Both the position numbers and the translations under genes were made by a program. From assembly GCF_020297365.1 (NCBI RefSeq), contig NZ_JAIXIG010000026.1, positions 1 through 53,974 of the forward strand: DNA of 53,974 nt, in the 5' to 3' direction. Positions 24,327 through 33,325 of this stretch are shown piece by piece (within the stretch, counting starts at the first letter, position 1; each line of letters begins with the position of its first letter). Below the pieces are notes generated by a model. It saw only the letters and a list, made by a program, of their open reading frames with translations, made no database searches and was not told where the DNA came from. The DNA is from Curtobacterium oceanosedimentum. Its GTDB lineage: Bacteria; Actinomycetota; Actinomycetes; Actinomycetales; Microbacteriaceae.

Positions 24327-24671
24327 ATCATTACTCGGGCAGGTTCTACGCTCAGCGGCGCTGTGCCGCCCGAAATCGCGGGCAATGGGTACGAAAGGAG
24401 CCCGTGGCGCGTCCGCACCGCCCAGGCGGCCGCTCAGGCGCTGCGTGACACCACAGAGCCGTGCGGCTCTCGGGGTTGGAGCAAGAACCAGCCGTGCGCC
24501 TGCCGTCGCACACCAATCGACGCGATCAGAACCCCTCAACGGTGCATGCGCCCCGTTCATTTGTGGCGCAGACATCACTCAAGACGTCCCGCCAGCACCT
24601 GTTGACAGGGACAGCGCGGCACAGCATCGGGGCCCGTGCAGCACCATCATCTGGCCTGCGCACGGGGAAGC

Positions 24672-24685
24672 GTTCCACGTGGAAC
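24672..24685. other. parS site 3
   Basis: The perfect 14-bp core GTTCCACGTGGAAC, about 60 bp downstream of the parB stop. The flanks are not symmetric. Confidence 0.85.
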
Positions 24686-24743
24686 ACCGCCCGCGGCGAG
24701 AGCGGCGAAGGCGGCGGGATCGCTGAGACGTCGCGCCGACGCC

Positions 24744-25718
24744 TCAGCTCGAGACGTCGCTGATGCCCAGCTCGCCGAGGATCCGGTTCAGGTCGTCGCC
24801 ATTCGCGAAGTCGATCGTCACAGAATTCTTCCGCGCACCGACGGCAATCTTGACACGGGTGTTGAGCCGATCGCCGATCCGCTCGGCCAGGTCGTCGAAG
24901 TGCGCCTGCCGCTTGTTCGGCTGCGTCACCTGCTTCGGCGGGGTCTTCGACGACAGCTGCTGGGCGATGGCCTCCGCCGCACGGACGGACAGGTCCTCGT
25001 TCACGATCTTCTCGGCGAGGTACTCCATCGCCTCCGCATCCGGAGCGGCGAGGATGGCACGAGCGTGCCCGGCAGACAGCACACCTGCAGCGACGCGACG
25101 CTGCACGGGGGAGGGGAGCCGCAGCAGACGGATGGTGTTCGTGATCTGCGGGCGCGAGCGGCCGATCCGCTGCCCGAGCTGCTCTTGGGTGATCCCGAAG
25201 TCCGCGAGGAGCTGCTGGTACGCCGACGCCTCTTCCAGCGGGTTGAGCTGCGCGCGGTGCAGGTTCTCGAGGAGCGCGTCCCGGAGCATGGCGTCGTCCG
25301 GTGTGTCCTTGACGATCGCTGGGATCGTGCTGAGCCCGAGTTCCTTCGTCGCGCGCAGACGCCGCTCACCCATGATGAGCTCGTACTGCGGCTCCGTCCC
25401 CGTGGCGCCCGCGATCGGACGGACGACGATGGGCTGGAGCACACCGATTTCCCGGATCGAGTGCACGAGCTCCTGGAGCTCCTCTTCGCGGAACTCCTTG
25501 CGGGGCTGCTGCGCGTTCGGCACGACGTCGAGCGGGTTGAGGTTGGCGAGACGCGCACCCGGCACGGCCACCAGTTCATCGGCCGTCGGTGCCGCGGACG
25601 GCGATGCCGGCGATCCACCGGTAGGGAAGAAGACGTCGACCGGACGGTCCTGCTGCTCCGTCGCGGTCGGGATGAGTGCGCCGATACCGCGGCCGAGGCC
25701 GGTTCGCTTGGGTGCCAT
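24744..25718 (-). CDS. parB: Chromosome-partitioning protein ParB
   Basis: A 324-residue CTP-dependent clamp that loads at parS. The short N-terminal RGIGALIP motif stimulates ParA. The CTPase region includes PRKEFREEELQELVHSIRE, GVLQPIVVR and GERRLRA (117-123). ENLHRAQLNPLEEA follows, then the HTH at about 175-196 (ITQEQLGQRIGRSRPQITNT), and a C-terminal dimerisation domain from about 275. Its ATG shares one base with the parA stop (TGATG), so the pair is translationally coupled. Four parS sites lie within 2.5 kb. Confidence 0.97.
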   Translation of the reverse strand: MAPKRTGLGRGIGALIPTATEQQDRPVDVFFPTGGSPASPSAAPTADELVAVPGARLANLNPLDVVPNAQQPRKEFREEELQELVHSIREIGVLQPIVVRPIAGATGTEPQYELIMGERRLRATKELGLSTIPAIVKDTPDDAMLRDALLENLHRAQLNPLEEASAYQQLLADFGITQEQLGQRIGRSRPQITNTIRLLRLPSPVQRRVAAGVLSAGHARAILAAPDAEAMEYLAEKIVNEDLSVRAAEAIAQQLSSKTPPKQVTQPNKRQAHFDDLAERIGDRLNTRVKIAVGARKNSVTIDFANGDDLNRILGELGISDVSS

Positions 25719-26611
25719 CAGTGCTTCGCTCCTCGTGCTGCGATCTCGGCGGCCGCTTCCAGGTAGGAGAGCGACCCGGTGGAGTTCACGTCGTACGCCA
25801 CGACGCTCTGCCCGTAGCTCGGGGCCTCGCTGACGCGGACGGATCGGGGGATCATGGCCTGCAAGACCTGGCTGCCGAAGTGCTCCCGGACGTCGTTCGC
25901 CACCTGGTTCGACAGGTTCGTGCGGCTGTCGTACATCGTGAGCAGGATCGTCGAGACCCGGAGCTTCGGGTTGAGGTGCCGCTCGATGAGCTCGATGTTC
26001 CGCAGCAGCTGGCTCAGCCCTTCGAGCGCGTAGTACTCGCACTGGATCGGGATGAGGACCTCTTGCGCGGCGACGAACGCGTTGATCGTGAGCAGGCCGA
26101 GCGACGGTGGGCAGTCGATGAAGACGTAGTGGTACGGCTCGTCGAGCGACTGCAGGTACATCTCGAGGGCGGTCCGGAGACGCTGCTCACGAGCGACCAG
26201 GGAGACCAACTCGATCTCGGCCCCGGCGAGGTGGATCGTCGCCGGCACGCACCACAGGGTGTCCGACTCGGGGGAGGCCTGCACCGTGTCCGCCATGGGA
26301 GCCTCGTCGACGATGACGTCGTAGATGCTCGCGACCTCGGCCTGGTGGTCCACACCGAGCGCGGTGGACGCGTTCCCCTGCGGGTCGAGGTCGATCACCA
26401 GCACGCGCGCGCCGCCGTGGGCGAGTCCGGCGGCGAGGTTGACCGTCGTCGTCGTCTTGCCGACGCCGCCCTTCTGGTTCGAGACGGTGATGATCCGGGT
26501 CTCGGAGGGCAGCGGGAACTGCTGTGTTGCGATCGCCCGTCGACGACGGTTCAGGTCGGCGATCTCTCGGGCGAGTGGCGTCGATGCGTCGTAGTTGGTC
26601 GATGAACTCAA
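25718..26611 (-). CDS. parA: Chromosome-partitioning ATPase ParA
   Basis: A 297-residue Soj-type ATPase with the deviant Walker A KGGVGKTTT near residues 46-54, VLVIDLDPQGNAS, FIDCPPSLGLLTINAF, and the C-terminal SVRVSEAPSYGQSV. It moves ParB-bound origins using ATP-dependent DNA binding. The start used is TTG (26609-26611) with GAAGAGG 6 bases upstream; the N-terminal 35 residues before the core are typical of actinobacterial ParA. A parS site lies about 25 bp upstream. Confidence 0.97.
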   Translation of the reverse strand: MSSSTNYDASTPLAREIADLNRRRRAIATQQFPLPSETRIITVSNQKGGVGKTTTTVNLAAGLAHGGARVLVIDLDPQGNASTALGVDHQAEVASIYDVIVDEAPMADTVQASPESDTLWCVPATIHLAGAEIELVSLVAREQRLRTALEMYLQSLDEPYHYVFIDCPPSLGLLTINAFVAAQEVLIPIQCEYYALEGLSQLLRNIELIERHLNPKLRVSTILLTMYDSRTNLSNQVANDVREHFGSQVLQAMIPRSVRVSEAPSYGQSVVAYDVNSTGSLSYLEAAAEIAARGAKH

Positions 26612-26635
26612 CGAGTGCCTCTTCCCCGGTTCAGT

Positions 26636-26649
26636 GTTTCACGTGGAAC
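26636..26649. other. parS site 4, upstream of parA
   Basis: GTTTCACGTGGAAC is the parS core with one asymmetric base. It lies between rsmG and parA, 25 bp before the parA start, where ParB binding could also repress parAB. Confidence 0.8.
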
Positions 26650-26692
26650 GCGGGGCCACTGGCGGCCGGATGAACCGACCCGCGCCGCAGCG

Positions 26693-27352
26693 TCAGTCAA
26701 CTGTAGCCCGGAAGACCCGCGTGGTCTCGGTGACCACACCGTCCCCGAGCTCGAGTACCTCGACATCAGCGAGGCGCTTCCGGAGGATCACCTTCCGCGC
26801 CTTCTCGATCTCCTCGTCGACCCGCGCACCCTTCATGAGGATGAGCTGCCCGCCGGACCGGGCGAGCGGCACCGTGAGCGGGATGAGCTTCGAGAGCGCA
26901 CTCACCGCGCGTGCTGTGACCTGGTCGGCAACGATGTCGTCCGCGACGTCCTCAGCTCGGCCGCGGACCACGGTGACGTTCTCGAGCCCGAGGCGGTCGG
27001 CCTCGCTCCGGAGCCAGTCGGTCCGGCGCTCCATCGGTTCGATGAGCGAGAACTCGACATCCGGACGGGCGATCGCGAGCACGAGGCCGGGGAGGCCGGC
27101 TCCGGAGCCGACGTCGGCAACGCGGCCACGGGCCTCCAGGAGGGGTGCCAGCAGCGCGGAATTGAGGATGTGTCGCGTCCACAGCCGAGGCAGTTCGAGC
27201 GGGCCGATCAAGCCCAGTTCCTCGCCTCGTCGAGCGAGCTCGTTCGTGAACGAGCGTGCGAGGTCGATCCGGTCACCGAAGAGCGTGACCGCGGCGGGGG
27301 GCTCGACCTCGAGCGCCGGCGCCTCCTCGGTGGGGACGGGTGCGTCCGTCAT
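26693..27352 (-). CDS. rsmG: 16S rRNA (guanine-N7)-methyltransferase RsmG
   Basis: A 219-residue SAM-dependent enzyme that methylates G527 of 16S rRNA; loss gives low-level streptomycin resistance in other bacteria. It shows the family's LWTRHILNSALLAPLL, the SAM-binding VADVGSGAGLPGLVLAIARP, LIEPMERRTDWL, TARAVSALSKLIPLTVPL and ILMKGARVDEEI. The ATG overlaps the khpB stop by 4 bases (ATGA), so the two are co-translated. Confidence 0.97.
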   Translation of the reverse strand: MTDAPVPTEEAPALEVEPPAAVTLFGDRIDLARSFTNELARRGEELGLIGPLELPRLWTRHILNSALLAPLLEARGRVADVGSGAGLPGLVLAIARPDVEFSLIEPMERRTDWLRSEADRLGLENVTVVRGRAEDVADDIVADQVTARAVSALSKLIPLTVPLARSGGQLILMKGARVDEEIEKARKVILRKRLADVEVLELGDGVVTETTRVFRATVD

Positions 27353-27843
27353 CGGGTGACGACCGTGTGGCGGTCCCGACCCTCGCCCTCGGACTCAGAG
27401 TGGAAGCCCTTCTCGGCCACCAGGTCGTGCACCAGCTTGCGCTCGTACGACGACATCGGGGGGAGTGCCGCGGTCGCCGAGCCCCCCTCGATGCGCTCCA
27501 CGGCCGTGTCGACCAGGCGCTGCAGCTCCTCGGCGCGGGCGTCCCGCGATCCGCCGACGTCCAGGATGAGTCGGCTGAACTCGCCGGTCTCCGCCTGCAC
27601 GGCGATGCGGGTGAGCTCCTGCAGCGCCGTCACAGTGTCCGGCTTGGACAGCACGCGAAGCGCCTCTCCGTCGTCCGTGACCGACAGGTACACGCGGCCG
27701 CCGCGCTCCTCGATCTCCAGGTCGCCGTCGAGGTCGCAGATGTCGAGGAGTTCCTCGATGTAGTCCGCGGCGATGTCCGCTTCGTCGCGGGCGTCCTCGG
27801 CCTCGGTGGTGTCGACGGCCGCGGCGGTGTCCTGCTCGGTCAC
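27349..27843 (-). CDS. khpB: Jag/KhpB-type R3H RNA-binding protein
   Basis: A 164-residue protein with a KH-like domain (about residues 35-100, with VYLSVTDDGEALRVLSKPDT and LQELTRIAV) and a C-terminal R3H domain (SSYERKLVHDLVAEKGFHSESEGEGRDRHTVV). The first 30 residues are acidic. Jag/KhpB proteins bind RNA and influence cell elongation or division in other bacteria. The GTG start directly follows the yidC stop; the end overlaps rsmG by 4 bases. Confidence 0.92.
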   Translation of the reverse strand: MTEQDTAAAVDTTEAEDARDEADIAADYIEELLDICDLDGDLEIEERGGRVYLSVTDDGEALRVLSKPDTVTALQELTRIAVQAETGEFSRLILDVGGSRDARAEELQRLVDTAVERIEGGSATAALPPMSSYERKLVHDLVAEKGFHSESEGEGRDRHTVVTR

Positions 27844-28812
27844 TTACTTCTTCCCGTTCTTCTTCGAGCGCTGCTTGCCGACCGGCTGCTGACGCTGGGT
27901 GGTCACGCGCACGGCCTCGATCTCGGCCGCACCGGCACCGGCGCCGGCCTCGGCGAGCACCGGGGTCGCGGTCCCGCGACGCTGGGCCTTCTTCGCCAGA
28001 CGGGCCTCACGCGCGAGCGCTGCTTCGGAGCCGGGCGTCGGCATGCTGCGGATGACGAAGTACTGCTGCGCCATCGTCCAGACGTTCGAGGCGAGCCAGT
28101 AGAACATGACACCGAGGGGGAAGCTCAGGCCCGAGATGATGAAGACCAGCGGGAGGATGTACAGCATCATCTTCTGCTGGCGGTACATCGGAGACTCCTT
28201 GGTCTCCGGCGACATGTTCTTCGCGACGAGCTGCAGCTGCGTGATGAACTGCGAGGCGGTCATCACGACGATCATGACGCCCGCGATGACGCGGACCTCC
28301 CACCCGGAGGCGTTCGTGAACGTCTCGTGCAGCGGCGCCCCGAACAGGGCCGCGTTGCCGAACGACGCCGCGAGGTCGTTCGTGAGCAGGCCGATGCCCT
28401 TTTGGTTGATCTGGGCCTCGTGCAGCACGGAGTACAGCGAGAAGAAGATCGGCATCTGCAGCAGCAGCGGCAGGCAGGAGCTGAGCGGGTTGGTCCCGGT
28501 CTCCTTGTAGAGCGCCATGGTCTCGCGGCTCATGGCCTCACGCGAGAACTGGTCCTTCTTGCCCTTGTACTTGTCCTGGATCTTCTTGAGCTGCGGCGCG
28601 ACCTCGAGCATGCGGCGCTGCGACTTGATCTGCCGCACGAAGATCGGGATGAGCGCGGCACGGACCACGAACGTCAGGAAGATGATCGAGAGGACCCAGG
28701 TCACGCCCGCGCCGGGGTCCATGCCGATGGTCTCGAAGATCCAGTGGAAGCCGACGAGGATGGCCGAGACCACCCACTTGAGCGGCCAGAGGAGCGTTCC
28801 GATGATGTCCAT
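27844..28812 (-). CDS. yidC: Membrane protein insertase YidC
   Basis: A 322-residue Gram-positive-type YidC/Oxa1 insertase. Hydrophobic segments include VTWVLSIIFLTFVVRAALIP, followed by the conserved cytoplasmic loop (QIKSQRRMLEVAPQLKKIQD), then NPLSSCLPLLLQMPIFFSLY and PLGVMFYWLASNVWTMAQQY. The groove Arg is in VVRAALIP. The basic tail (QRQQPVGKQRSKKNGKK) probably contacts ribosomes. It lacks the large periplasmic domain of E. coli YidC. It is 8 bp after yidD and abuts khpB. Confidence 0.96.
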   Translation of the reverse strand: MDIIGTLLWPLKWVVSAILVGFHWIFETIGMDPGAGVTWVLSIIFLTFVVRAALIPIFVRQIKSQRRMLEVAPQLKKIQDKYKGKKDQFSREAMSRETMALYKETGTNPLSSCLPLLLQMPIFFSLYSVLHEAQINQKGIGLLTNDLAASFGNAALFGAPLHETFTNASGWEVRVIAGVMIVVMTASQFITQLQLVAKNMSPETKESPMYRQQKMMLYILPLVFIISGLSFPLGVMFYWLASNVWTMAQQYFVIRSMPTPGSEAALAREARLAKKAQRRGTATPVLAEAGAGAGAAEIEAVRVTTQRQQPVGKQRSKKNGKK

Positions 28813-28820
28813 GGGGACGG

Positions 28821-29201
28821 CTACGCCTTTCGAGTGCGCTGGGGGAGCAGGACCGGCCGGGCCGTTCCGACCGCGGGGTGCGGCTGCTGCGGGATCGGCG
28901 CGAGGACGAACCCGAACCGGTTGACGACGAAGGGGCGACGGCGTTCCTGCACGTCGTCGATGCCACCTGCAGCCCAGGGGTTGCAGCGGGCGATGCGCCA
29001 GGCGCCCTTGGCGGTCCCACGTACGACGCCGTACTGCTGGATCGCTTCGAGGGCGTACCGGGAGCACGACGGGTGGTAGCGGCAGACGTTGCCGTACAGC
29101 GGGGAGATCACCGCACGGTAGGCCCGGAGCACGACGACGCACGCGTTGCGTGGGAGCAACGCGACGACCCAGGCCAGCCGGGTCCACAGAGTGCGGTTCA
29201 T
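28821..29201 (-). CDS. yidD: Membrane protein insertion efficiency factor YidD
   Basis: A 126-residue YidD with the complete family signature: AYRAVISPLYGNVCRYHPSCSRYALEAI then GAWRIARCNPWAAGGIDDV, including the conserved Cys residues. The C-terminal 35 residues extend beyond the family core. It assists YidC-dependent insertion. The ATG overlaps the rnpA stop by 4 bases (ATGA). Confidence 0.94.
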   Translation of the reverse strand: MNRTLWTRLAWVVALLPRNACVVVLRAYRAVISPLYGNVCRYHPSCSRYALEAIQQYGVVRGTAKGAWRIARCNPWAAGGIDDVQERRRPFVVNRFGFVLAPIPQQPHPAVGTARPVLLPQRTRKA

Positions 29202-29548
29202 GCTGCCTTCTCCATCCCGCGCGCGAAGGAGCGCGTGACGTCTTCGAGCAGGGTAGGCCATCCGGCCTGCGATGCGGCTGGCAGTACGCGGACCACCACG
29301 TCGAACCCCTCGGGGGCTCCGACGAGCAGGTCGTGGGCGATCGCCTTGCACCGCCGTCTGATCAGGTTCCGGGTCACGGCGTTGCCCACCGTCTTCGCGA
29401 CGATGAACCCGAACCGCGTCGGGCCGCGGTGGTCCGCCGGTTGACGGACCACGGACACGACGACGTGCGCCGTGGCGCTCTTGCGACCACGACGCACGAC
29501 GTTCCGGTAGTCGTCCCCGCGGACGATGCGGTTGGCGCTGGCCAACAC
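29198..29548 (-). CDS. rnpA: Ribonuclease P protein component
   Basis: A 116-residue RnpA that helps the RNase P RNA cleave tRNA 5' leaders. It has the core FGFIVAKTVGNAVTRNLIRRRCKA, equivalent to the RNR motif, and N-terminal MLASANRIVRGDDYRNVVRRG. The GTG start is at 29546-29548. It lies 48 bp downstream of rpmH, the universal order at bacterial origins. Confidence 0.96.
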   Translation of the reverse strand: MLASANRIVRGDDYRNVVRRGRKSATAHVVVSVVRQPADHRGPTRFGFIVAKTVGNAVTRNLIRRRCKAIAHDLLVGAPEGFDVVVRVLPAASQAGWPTLLEDVTRSFARGMEKAA

Positions 29549-29596
29549 TGCGACGCCGGGGTCAGACCGAGGACCGGATCAGGCGGAAGAGGCTGA

Positions 29597-29734
29597 TCAG
29601 GCCGAGAGCTCGGTGCGGCCCTTGGCGCGACGCGCCGACAGGATGGCGCGGCCGGCACGCGTCCGCATGCGGAGGCGGAAGCCGTGCTTCTTGGCGCGAC
29701 GACGGTTGTTCGGCTGGAAGGTGCGCTTGCTCAT
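29597..29734 (-). CDS. rpmH: 50S ribosomal protein L34
   Basis: A 45-residue L34: [20 protein letters not shown] followed by [20 protein letters not shown]. This exact family pattern and length leave little doubt. It heads the leftward rpmH-rnpA-yidD-yidC-khpB-rsmG run and faces dnaA across a 512-bp region. Confidence 0.98.
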   Translation of the reverse strand: MSKRTFQPNNRRRAKKHGFRLRMRTRAGRAILSARRAKGRTELSA

Positions 29735-30246
29735 GATGTTCTCCACACGGCTGCTCGCGGCGAGCCGTCACGTACGTGTAGCCGTCCGGGTGTCGAACGG
29801 CGCAGATGGGCGCGACCGAACGGCCGCAGTCAACTGGTTAACGGTACGTGACGGGGACGGGCAGGTCAAACCCCGCCTGACCGTCCGGTGGCCCCGACCA
29901 CCGGTGGCGGTCGCCCGAGGCAATTCTCCACATTGGGGAGAACTTCCGTTCGGTGCGGTTGCGTCCGGTCCTTTACAGTGGGGGGATCGATCGGCTCTCC
30001 GGCCCGGTACGACAGGGAAGTACTCCTGTCGGAGGACACGGAGCCATCGTGGACAAGACTGTGGACAACCCTGTGGGAACCTCCGCGGCGACGGAGCGAC
30101 GACGAAGCCCCAGGAGCCACCGACGAACCGCCGGCGACGACCCGGTCCGAGTGCGGTCGCCCAGGACGCCACACCATGTCCGACCCCGCAGGGCGCACCC
30201 TCGCCCGGCAGCGAACGCACGACACGACCCTGGAGACGAGCGCGAC
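29735..30246. promoter_or_regulatory. rpmH-dnaA intergenic region with DnaA boxes
   Basis: This 512-bp stretch holds promoters for rpmH (leftward) and dnaA (rightward). TACAGT (29974-29979) is the best dnaA -10, giving a leader of about 260 bases. Two DnaA boxes, CGTGGACAA (30048-30056) and the perfect actinobacterial TGTGGACAA (30060-30068), lie downstream of it, 12 bp apart, suggesting dnaA autoregulation or an extra origin subregion. A 6-bp dyad, TTCTCC/GGAGAA, lies at 29924-29942. The frame continuing upstream of dnaA does not look like DnaA sequence. Confidence 0.7.
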
Positions 30247-31701
30247 ATGACGATGCCGGCCGACCCCGTCGAGGACCTCTGGTCATCCGTACTCGGACTC
30301 CTCGCCGAGGACCCCCGCATCACCCCGCAGCTCCACGGGTTCCTCAACCTCGTCGAGCCGAAGGGCGTGCTGGCCGGCACCCTGTACCTCGAGGTGCCGA
30401 ACGACCTGACCCGGGGGATGCTCGAACAGCGCATCCGCATCCCGATCACCGAGGCCGTCGGACGCATCGGCGACGACTCGGTCGCGAACTTCGCCATCAC
30501 GGTGAACCCGGACATGGCGTCCGAGCCGCGCGTCGACCCGAACGTGCCCGAGTACGCCGAGCCCGTGCAGGAAGCCGTCGAGCAGAGTGCGGCCCCGCGC
30601 CAGTACATCGAGGCGCCGTTCGTCCCGAGCCAGATCGACTCCCCGGGCACCGGCGGTCGCCCTGAGTCGCGGCTGAACCCGAAGTACAACTTCGACAACT
30701 TCGTCATCGGCTCGTCGAACCGGTTCGCCCACGCCGCGGCGGTCGCTGTGGCCGAGGCGCCCGCCAAGGCCTACAACCCGCTGTTCATCTACGGCGACTC
30801 CGGGTTGGGCAAGACCCACCTGCTCCACGCCATCGGGCACTACGCCGAGAGCCTCTACCCGGGGATCCGCGTCCGGTACGTGTCGAGCGAGGAGTTCACG
30901 AACGACTTCATCAACTCGATCGCGAACAACCGGTCGAACCAGTTCCAGCAGCGCTACCGCGACATCGACATCCTGCTCATCGACGACATCCAGTTCCTCC
31001 AGGGCAAGGACTCGACGCAGGAGGCCTTCTTCCACACGTTCAACACGTTGCACGACCACAACAAGCAGGTCGTCATCACGTCGGACGTGGCACCGAAGCA
31101 CCTGACCGGCTTCGAGGACCGCATGCGCTCCCGCTTCGAGTGGGGCCTGATCACCGACGTGCAGGCGCCCGAGCTCGAGACCCGCATCGCGATCCTGCGC
31201 AAGAAGGCCCAGTCCGACCACCTGCAGGTGCCCGACGACATCCTCGAGTTCATGGCGTCGAAGGTGTCCAGCAACATCCGCGAACTCGAGGGGACGCTCA
31301 TCCGCGTGACCGCGTTCGCGAGCCTCAACCGCACCGCCGTCGACATGGCCCTCGTGCAGACCGTCCTCAAGGACCTGATCACCCTCGACGAGGACAACGT
31401 GGTCGCGCCGACGGACATCATCAACCACACCGCGGAGTACTTCAAGCTCTCCGTCGACGACCTGTACGGGTCCTCCCGCTCGCAGGCCATCGCCACCGCA
31501 CGGCAGATCGCGATGTACCTCTGCCGCGAGCTGACGAGCCTGTCCCTGCCGAAGATCGGGCAGCTGTTCGGCAACCGCGACCACACCACCGTGATGTACG
31601 CGAACAAGAAGATCACCGAGCTGATGAAGGAGCGGCGGTCGATCTACAACCAGGTCACCGAGCTCACCAGCCGCATCAAGCAGGACCGCCGGTACCGCTG
31701 A
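30247..31701 (+). CDS. dnaA: Chromosomal replication initiator DnaA
   Basis: A 484-residue initiator. Domain I covers about 1-90 (VEDLWSSVLGLLAEDPRI). Domain II is a linker to about 145. Domain III is AAA+ (YNPLFIYGDSGLGKTHLLHA, Walker A near 183-190; ILLIDDIQFL, Walker B near 241). Domain IV binds DNA boxes, with the signature LPKIGQLFGNRDHTTVMYA from about 432. GGAG lies 11 bases before the ATG at 30247. It sits between the two DnaA boxes at 30048-30068 and the main oriC at 31702-32108. Confidence 0.99.
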   Translation: MTMPADPVEDLWSSVLGLLAEDPRITPQLHGFLNLVEPKGVLAGTLYLEVPNDLTRGMLEQRIRIPITEAVGRIGDDSVANFAITVNPDMASEPRVDPNVPEYAEPVQEAVEQSAAPRQYIEAPFVPSQIDSPGTGGRPESRLNPKYNFDNFVIGSSNRFAHAAAVAVAEAPAKAYNPLFIYGDSGLGKTHLLHAIGHYAESLYPGIRVRYVSSEEFTNDFINSIANNRSNQFQQRYRDIDILLIDDIQFLQGKDSTQEAFFHTFNTLHDHNKQVVITSDVAPKHLTGFEDRMRSRFEWGLITDVQAPELETRIAILRKKAQSDHLQVPDDILEFMASKVSSNIRELEGTLIRVTAFASLNRTAVDMALVQTVLKDLITLDEDNVVAPTDIINHTAEYFKLSVDDLYGSSRSQAIATARQIAMYLCRELTSLSLPKIGQLFGNRDHTTVMYANKKITELMKERRSIYNQVTELTSRIKQDRRYR

Positions 31702-32108
31702 GATCAGCGCCGATCCGGCACCGTCCACCATCTGAGACGGTTCCATGGGCCGGAGTTCTCACAGTGTGGAAAGCCTGTGGATAACTGTGGAGGACACGCC
31801 GCCCGGTTGTTCACAGCTGGAGGGGCACCTGTGGAATCTGGGGATGGAAGTGGATAGATGACAATCCTTCATCCCAGTGGTGCTCACAGGCCGCCCACAA
31901 GTCACAACCGTGTAGTTCCCTACGGCGGAGCGGGATGCACAGGGTTATCCACAGTGTGCACAGGCGTTAACACCATTACTCCTGGTTAACGATCCATCTC
32001 CGCGGGACAACCTTGTGGACGGCGGGATGACAAGAAATCCGGCCCTCGTCCGCCTGTGCCAGAATGGGGCGGCCGGACAGTCCAAGCCGATCGACAGGGG
32101 TTCCAGCT
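31702..32108. other. oriC: Origin of replication, dnaA-dnaN intergenic
   Basis: A 407-bp region with perfect DnaA boxes TGTGGATAA (31776-31784) and TTATCCACA (31945-31953), a close match TTGTTCACA (31807-31815), and weaker ones near 31765, 31786, 31829, 31848 and 32014. The lowest-GC segment (31965-31991) is framed by a perfect 7-bp dyad, CGTTAAC and GTTAACG, 13 bp apart, and is my candidate unwinding element. It also contains the dnaN promoter and leader. Confidence 0.9.
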
Positions 32109-33254
32109 GTGAAGTTCGAGGTCAACCGGGACGTCTTCTCCGAAGCCGTCTCCTTCGCGGTGAAGCTCCTCCCACAGCGCACGACCCTCCCGATCCTGTC
32201 GGGCGTCCTCATCCACGCCGACGGCGATCGCCTGACGTTGTCGTCGTTCGACTACGAGGTCTCGGCGCAGACGTCCATCTCGGCGCAGATCGACGACCCG
32301 GGCACGGTCCTGGTCTCGGGCCGCCTGCTGAACGACATCGCGAGCCGGCTGCCGAACGCCCCCGTCACGTTCACGACCGAGGACGCCAAGATCTCGGTGA
32401 CCTGCGGATCGGCGCACTTCACGCTGCTGTCCATGCCGGTCGAGGAGTACCCGACGCTGCCGGAGATCGGACCGCAGACCGGTGTCATCCCCGGCGACGC
32501 CTTCTCGGAGGCCGTCTCGCAGGTGGCCGTCGCCGCCAGTCGCGACGACGTCACCCCGGTCATAACGGGTGTGCAGCTCGAGGTCGGCGACAACGACCTG
32601 TCCCTGATCGCCACGGACCGCTACCGCGTCGCCGTCCGCACCATCGCGTGGGACTCCGGCCGCGTCGGTTCGGACCCGCTGCACGCGCTCGTCCCGGCCC
32701 GCACCCTGCAGGAGGTCGGCCGGACCTTCGGTTCGGCGTCCACCGTCTCGGTGTCGATCAGCGGGAGCTCGGACCGCGAGCTCATCGCGTTCCACGCCGA
32801 CGACAAGACCGTCACCTCGCTGCTCATCAAGGGCAACTACCCGCCGGTCCGCCGGCTCTTCCCCGAGACCGTCAACGACCACGCGGTGATCAACACCGCG
32901 GAGCTCGTCGAAGCGGTCCGACGGGTCTCCCTCGTCCTGGAGCGCGAAGCGGCGCTCCGGTTCTCCTTCACGGTCGACGGGCTCACGCTCGAGGCGATCG
33001 GATCCGAACAAGCGCAGGCGTCAGAGTCGATCAGTGCGTTGTTGACCGGCGAGGAAACGGTGGTCTCGTTGAAGCCCGCCTTCCTCCTGGACGGACTGAA
33101 CGCGGTGCACTCCGAGTTCGTCCGCATCTCCTTCACCAAGACGGAGAACCCCAACAAGCCGGGCCCGGTGCTGATCACCGGCCAGACTTCGCAAGAGGCC
33201 GCAGCGACCGACGGTTACCGGTACCTGCTGCAGCCCAACCTGCTGCTGCGATAG
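32109..33254 (+). CDS. dnaN: DNA polymerase III sliding clamp
   Basis: A 381-residue beta clamp with three repeated clamp domains. N-terminal KFEVNRDVFSEAVSFAVKLL, LPILSGVLIHA, then GVQLEVGDNDLSLIATDRYR and C-terminal PVLITGQTSQEAAATDGYRY with LLQPNLLLR. This last segment replaces the usual PMR-type ending but keeps the hydrophobic peptide-binding pocket. The GTG at 32109 has AGGGG 8 bases upstream. It is first after oriC. Confidence 0.98.
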   Translation: MKFEVNRDVFSEAVSFAVKLLPQRTTLPILSGVLIHADGDRLTLSSFDYEVSAQTSISAQIDDPGTVLVSGRLLNDIASRLPNAPVTFTTEDAKISVTCGSAHFTLLSMPVEEYPTLPEIGPQTGVIPGDAFSEAVSQVAVAASRDDVTPVITGVQLEVGDNDLSLIATDRYRVAVRTIAWDSGRVGSDPLHALVPARTLQEVGRTFGSASTVSVSISGSSDRELIAFHADDKTVTSLLIKGNYPPVRRLFPETVNDHAVINTAELVEAVRRVSLVLEREAALRFSFTVDGLTLEAIGSEQAQASESISALLTGEETVVSLKPAFLLDGLNAVHSEFVRISFTKTENPNKPGPVLITGQTSQEAAATDGYRYLLQPNLLLR

Positions 33255-33325
33255 GCGCAACAGGCAACCTGCGCTGGCGCACACCACCGGCAGCATCAGC
33301 GCGACGACGAACAGAAGAGGAAATC

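Larger units (their letters stand above)
24214..24743. other. Convergent intergenic region holding three parS sites
   Basis: This 530-bp stretch lies downstream of both the Ddl-like gene and parB, so it should hold no promoter for either. It carries three parS sites (24219, 24305, 24672) and a small hairpin at 24455-24470 (AGAGCC-gtgc-GGCTCT) that may end transcription. Frames across it are short and unlike proteins, and base composition is visibly less GC-rich than in the neighbours. I see nothing else of note. Confidence 0.6.

Noticed and set aside
24307..24726. Frame across the parS region
   Set aside because: It reads through two parS sites, has no ribosome-binding site and has no recognisable protein features.
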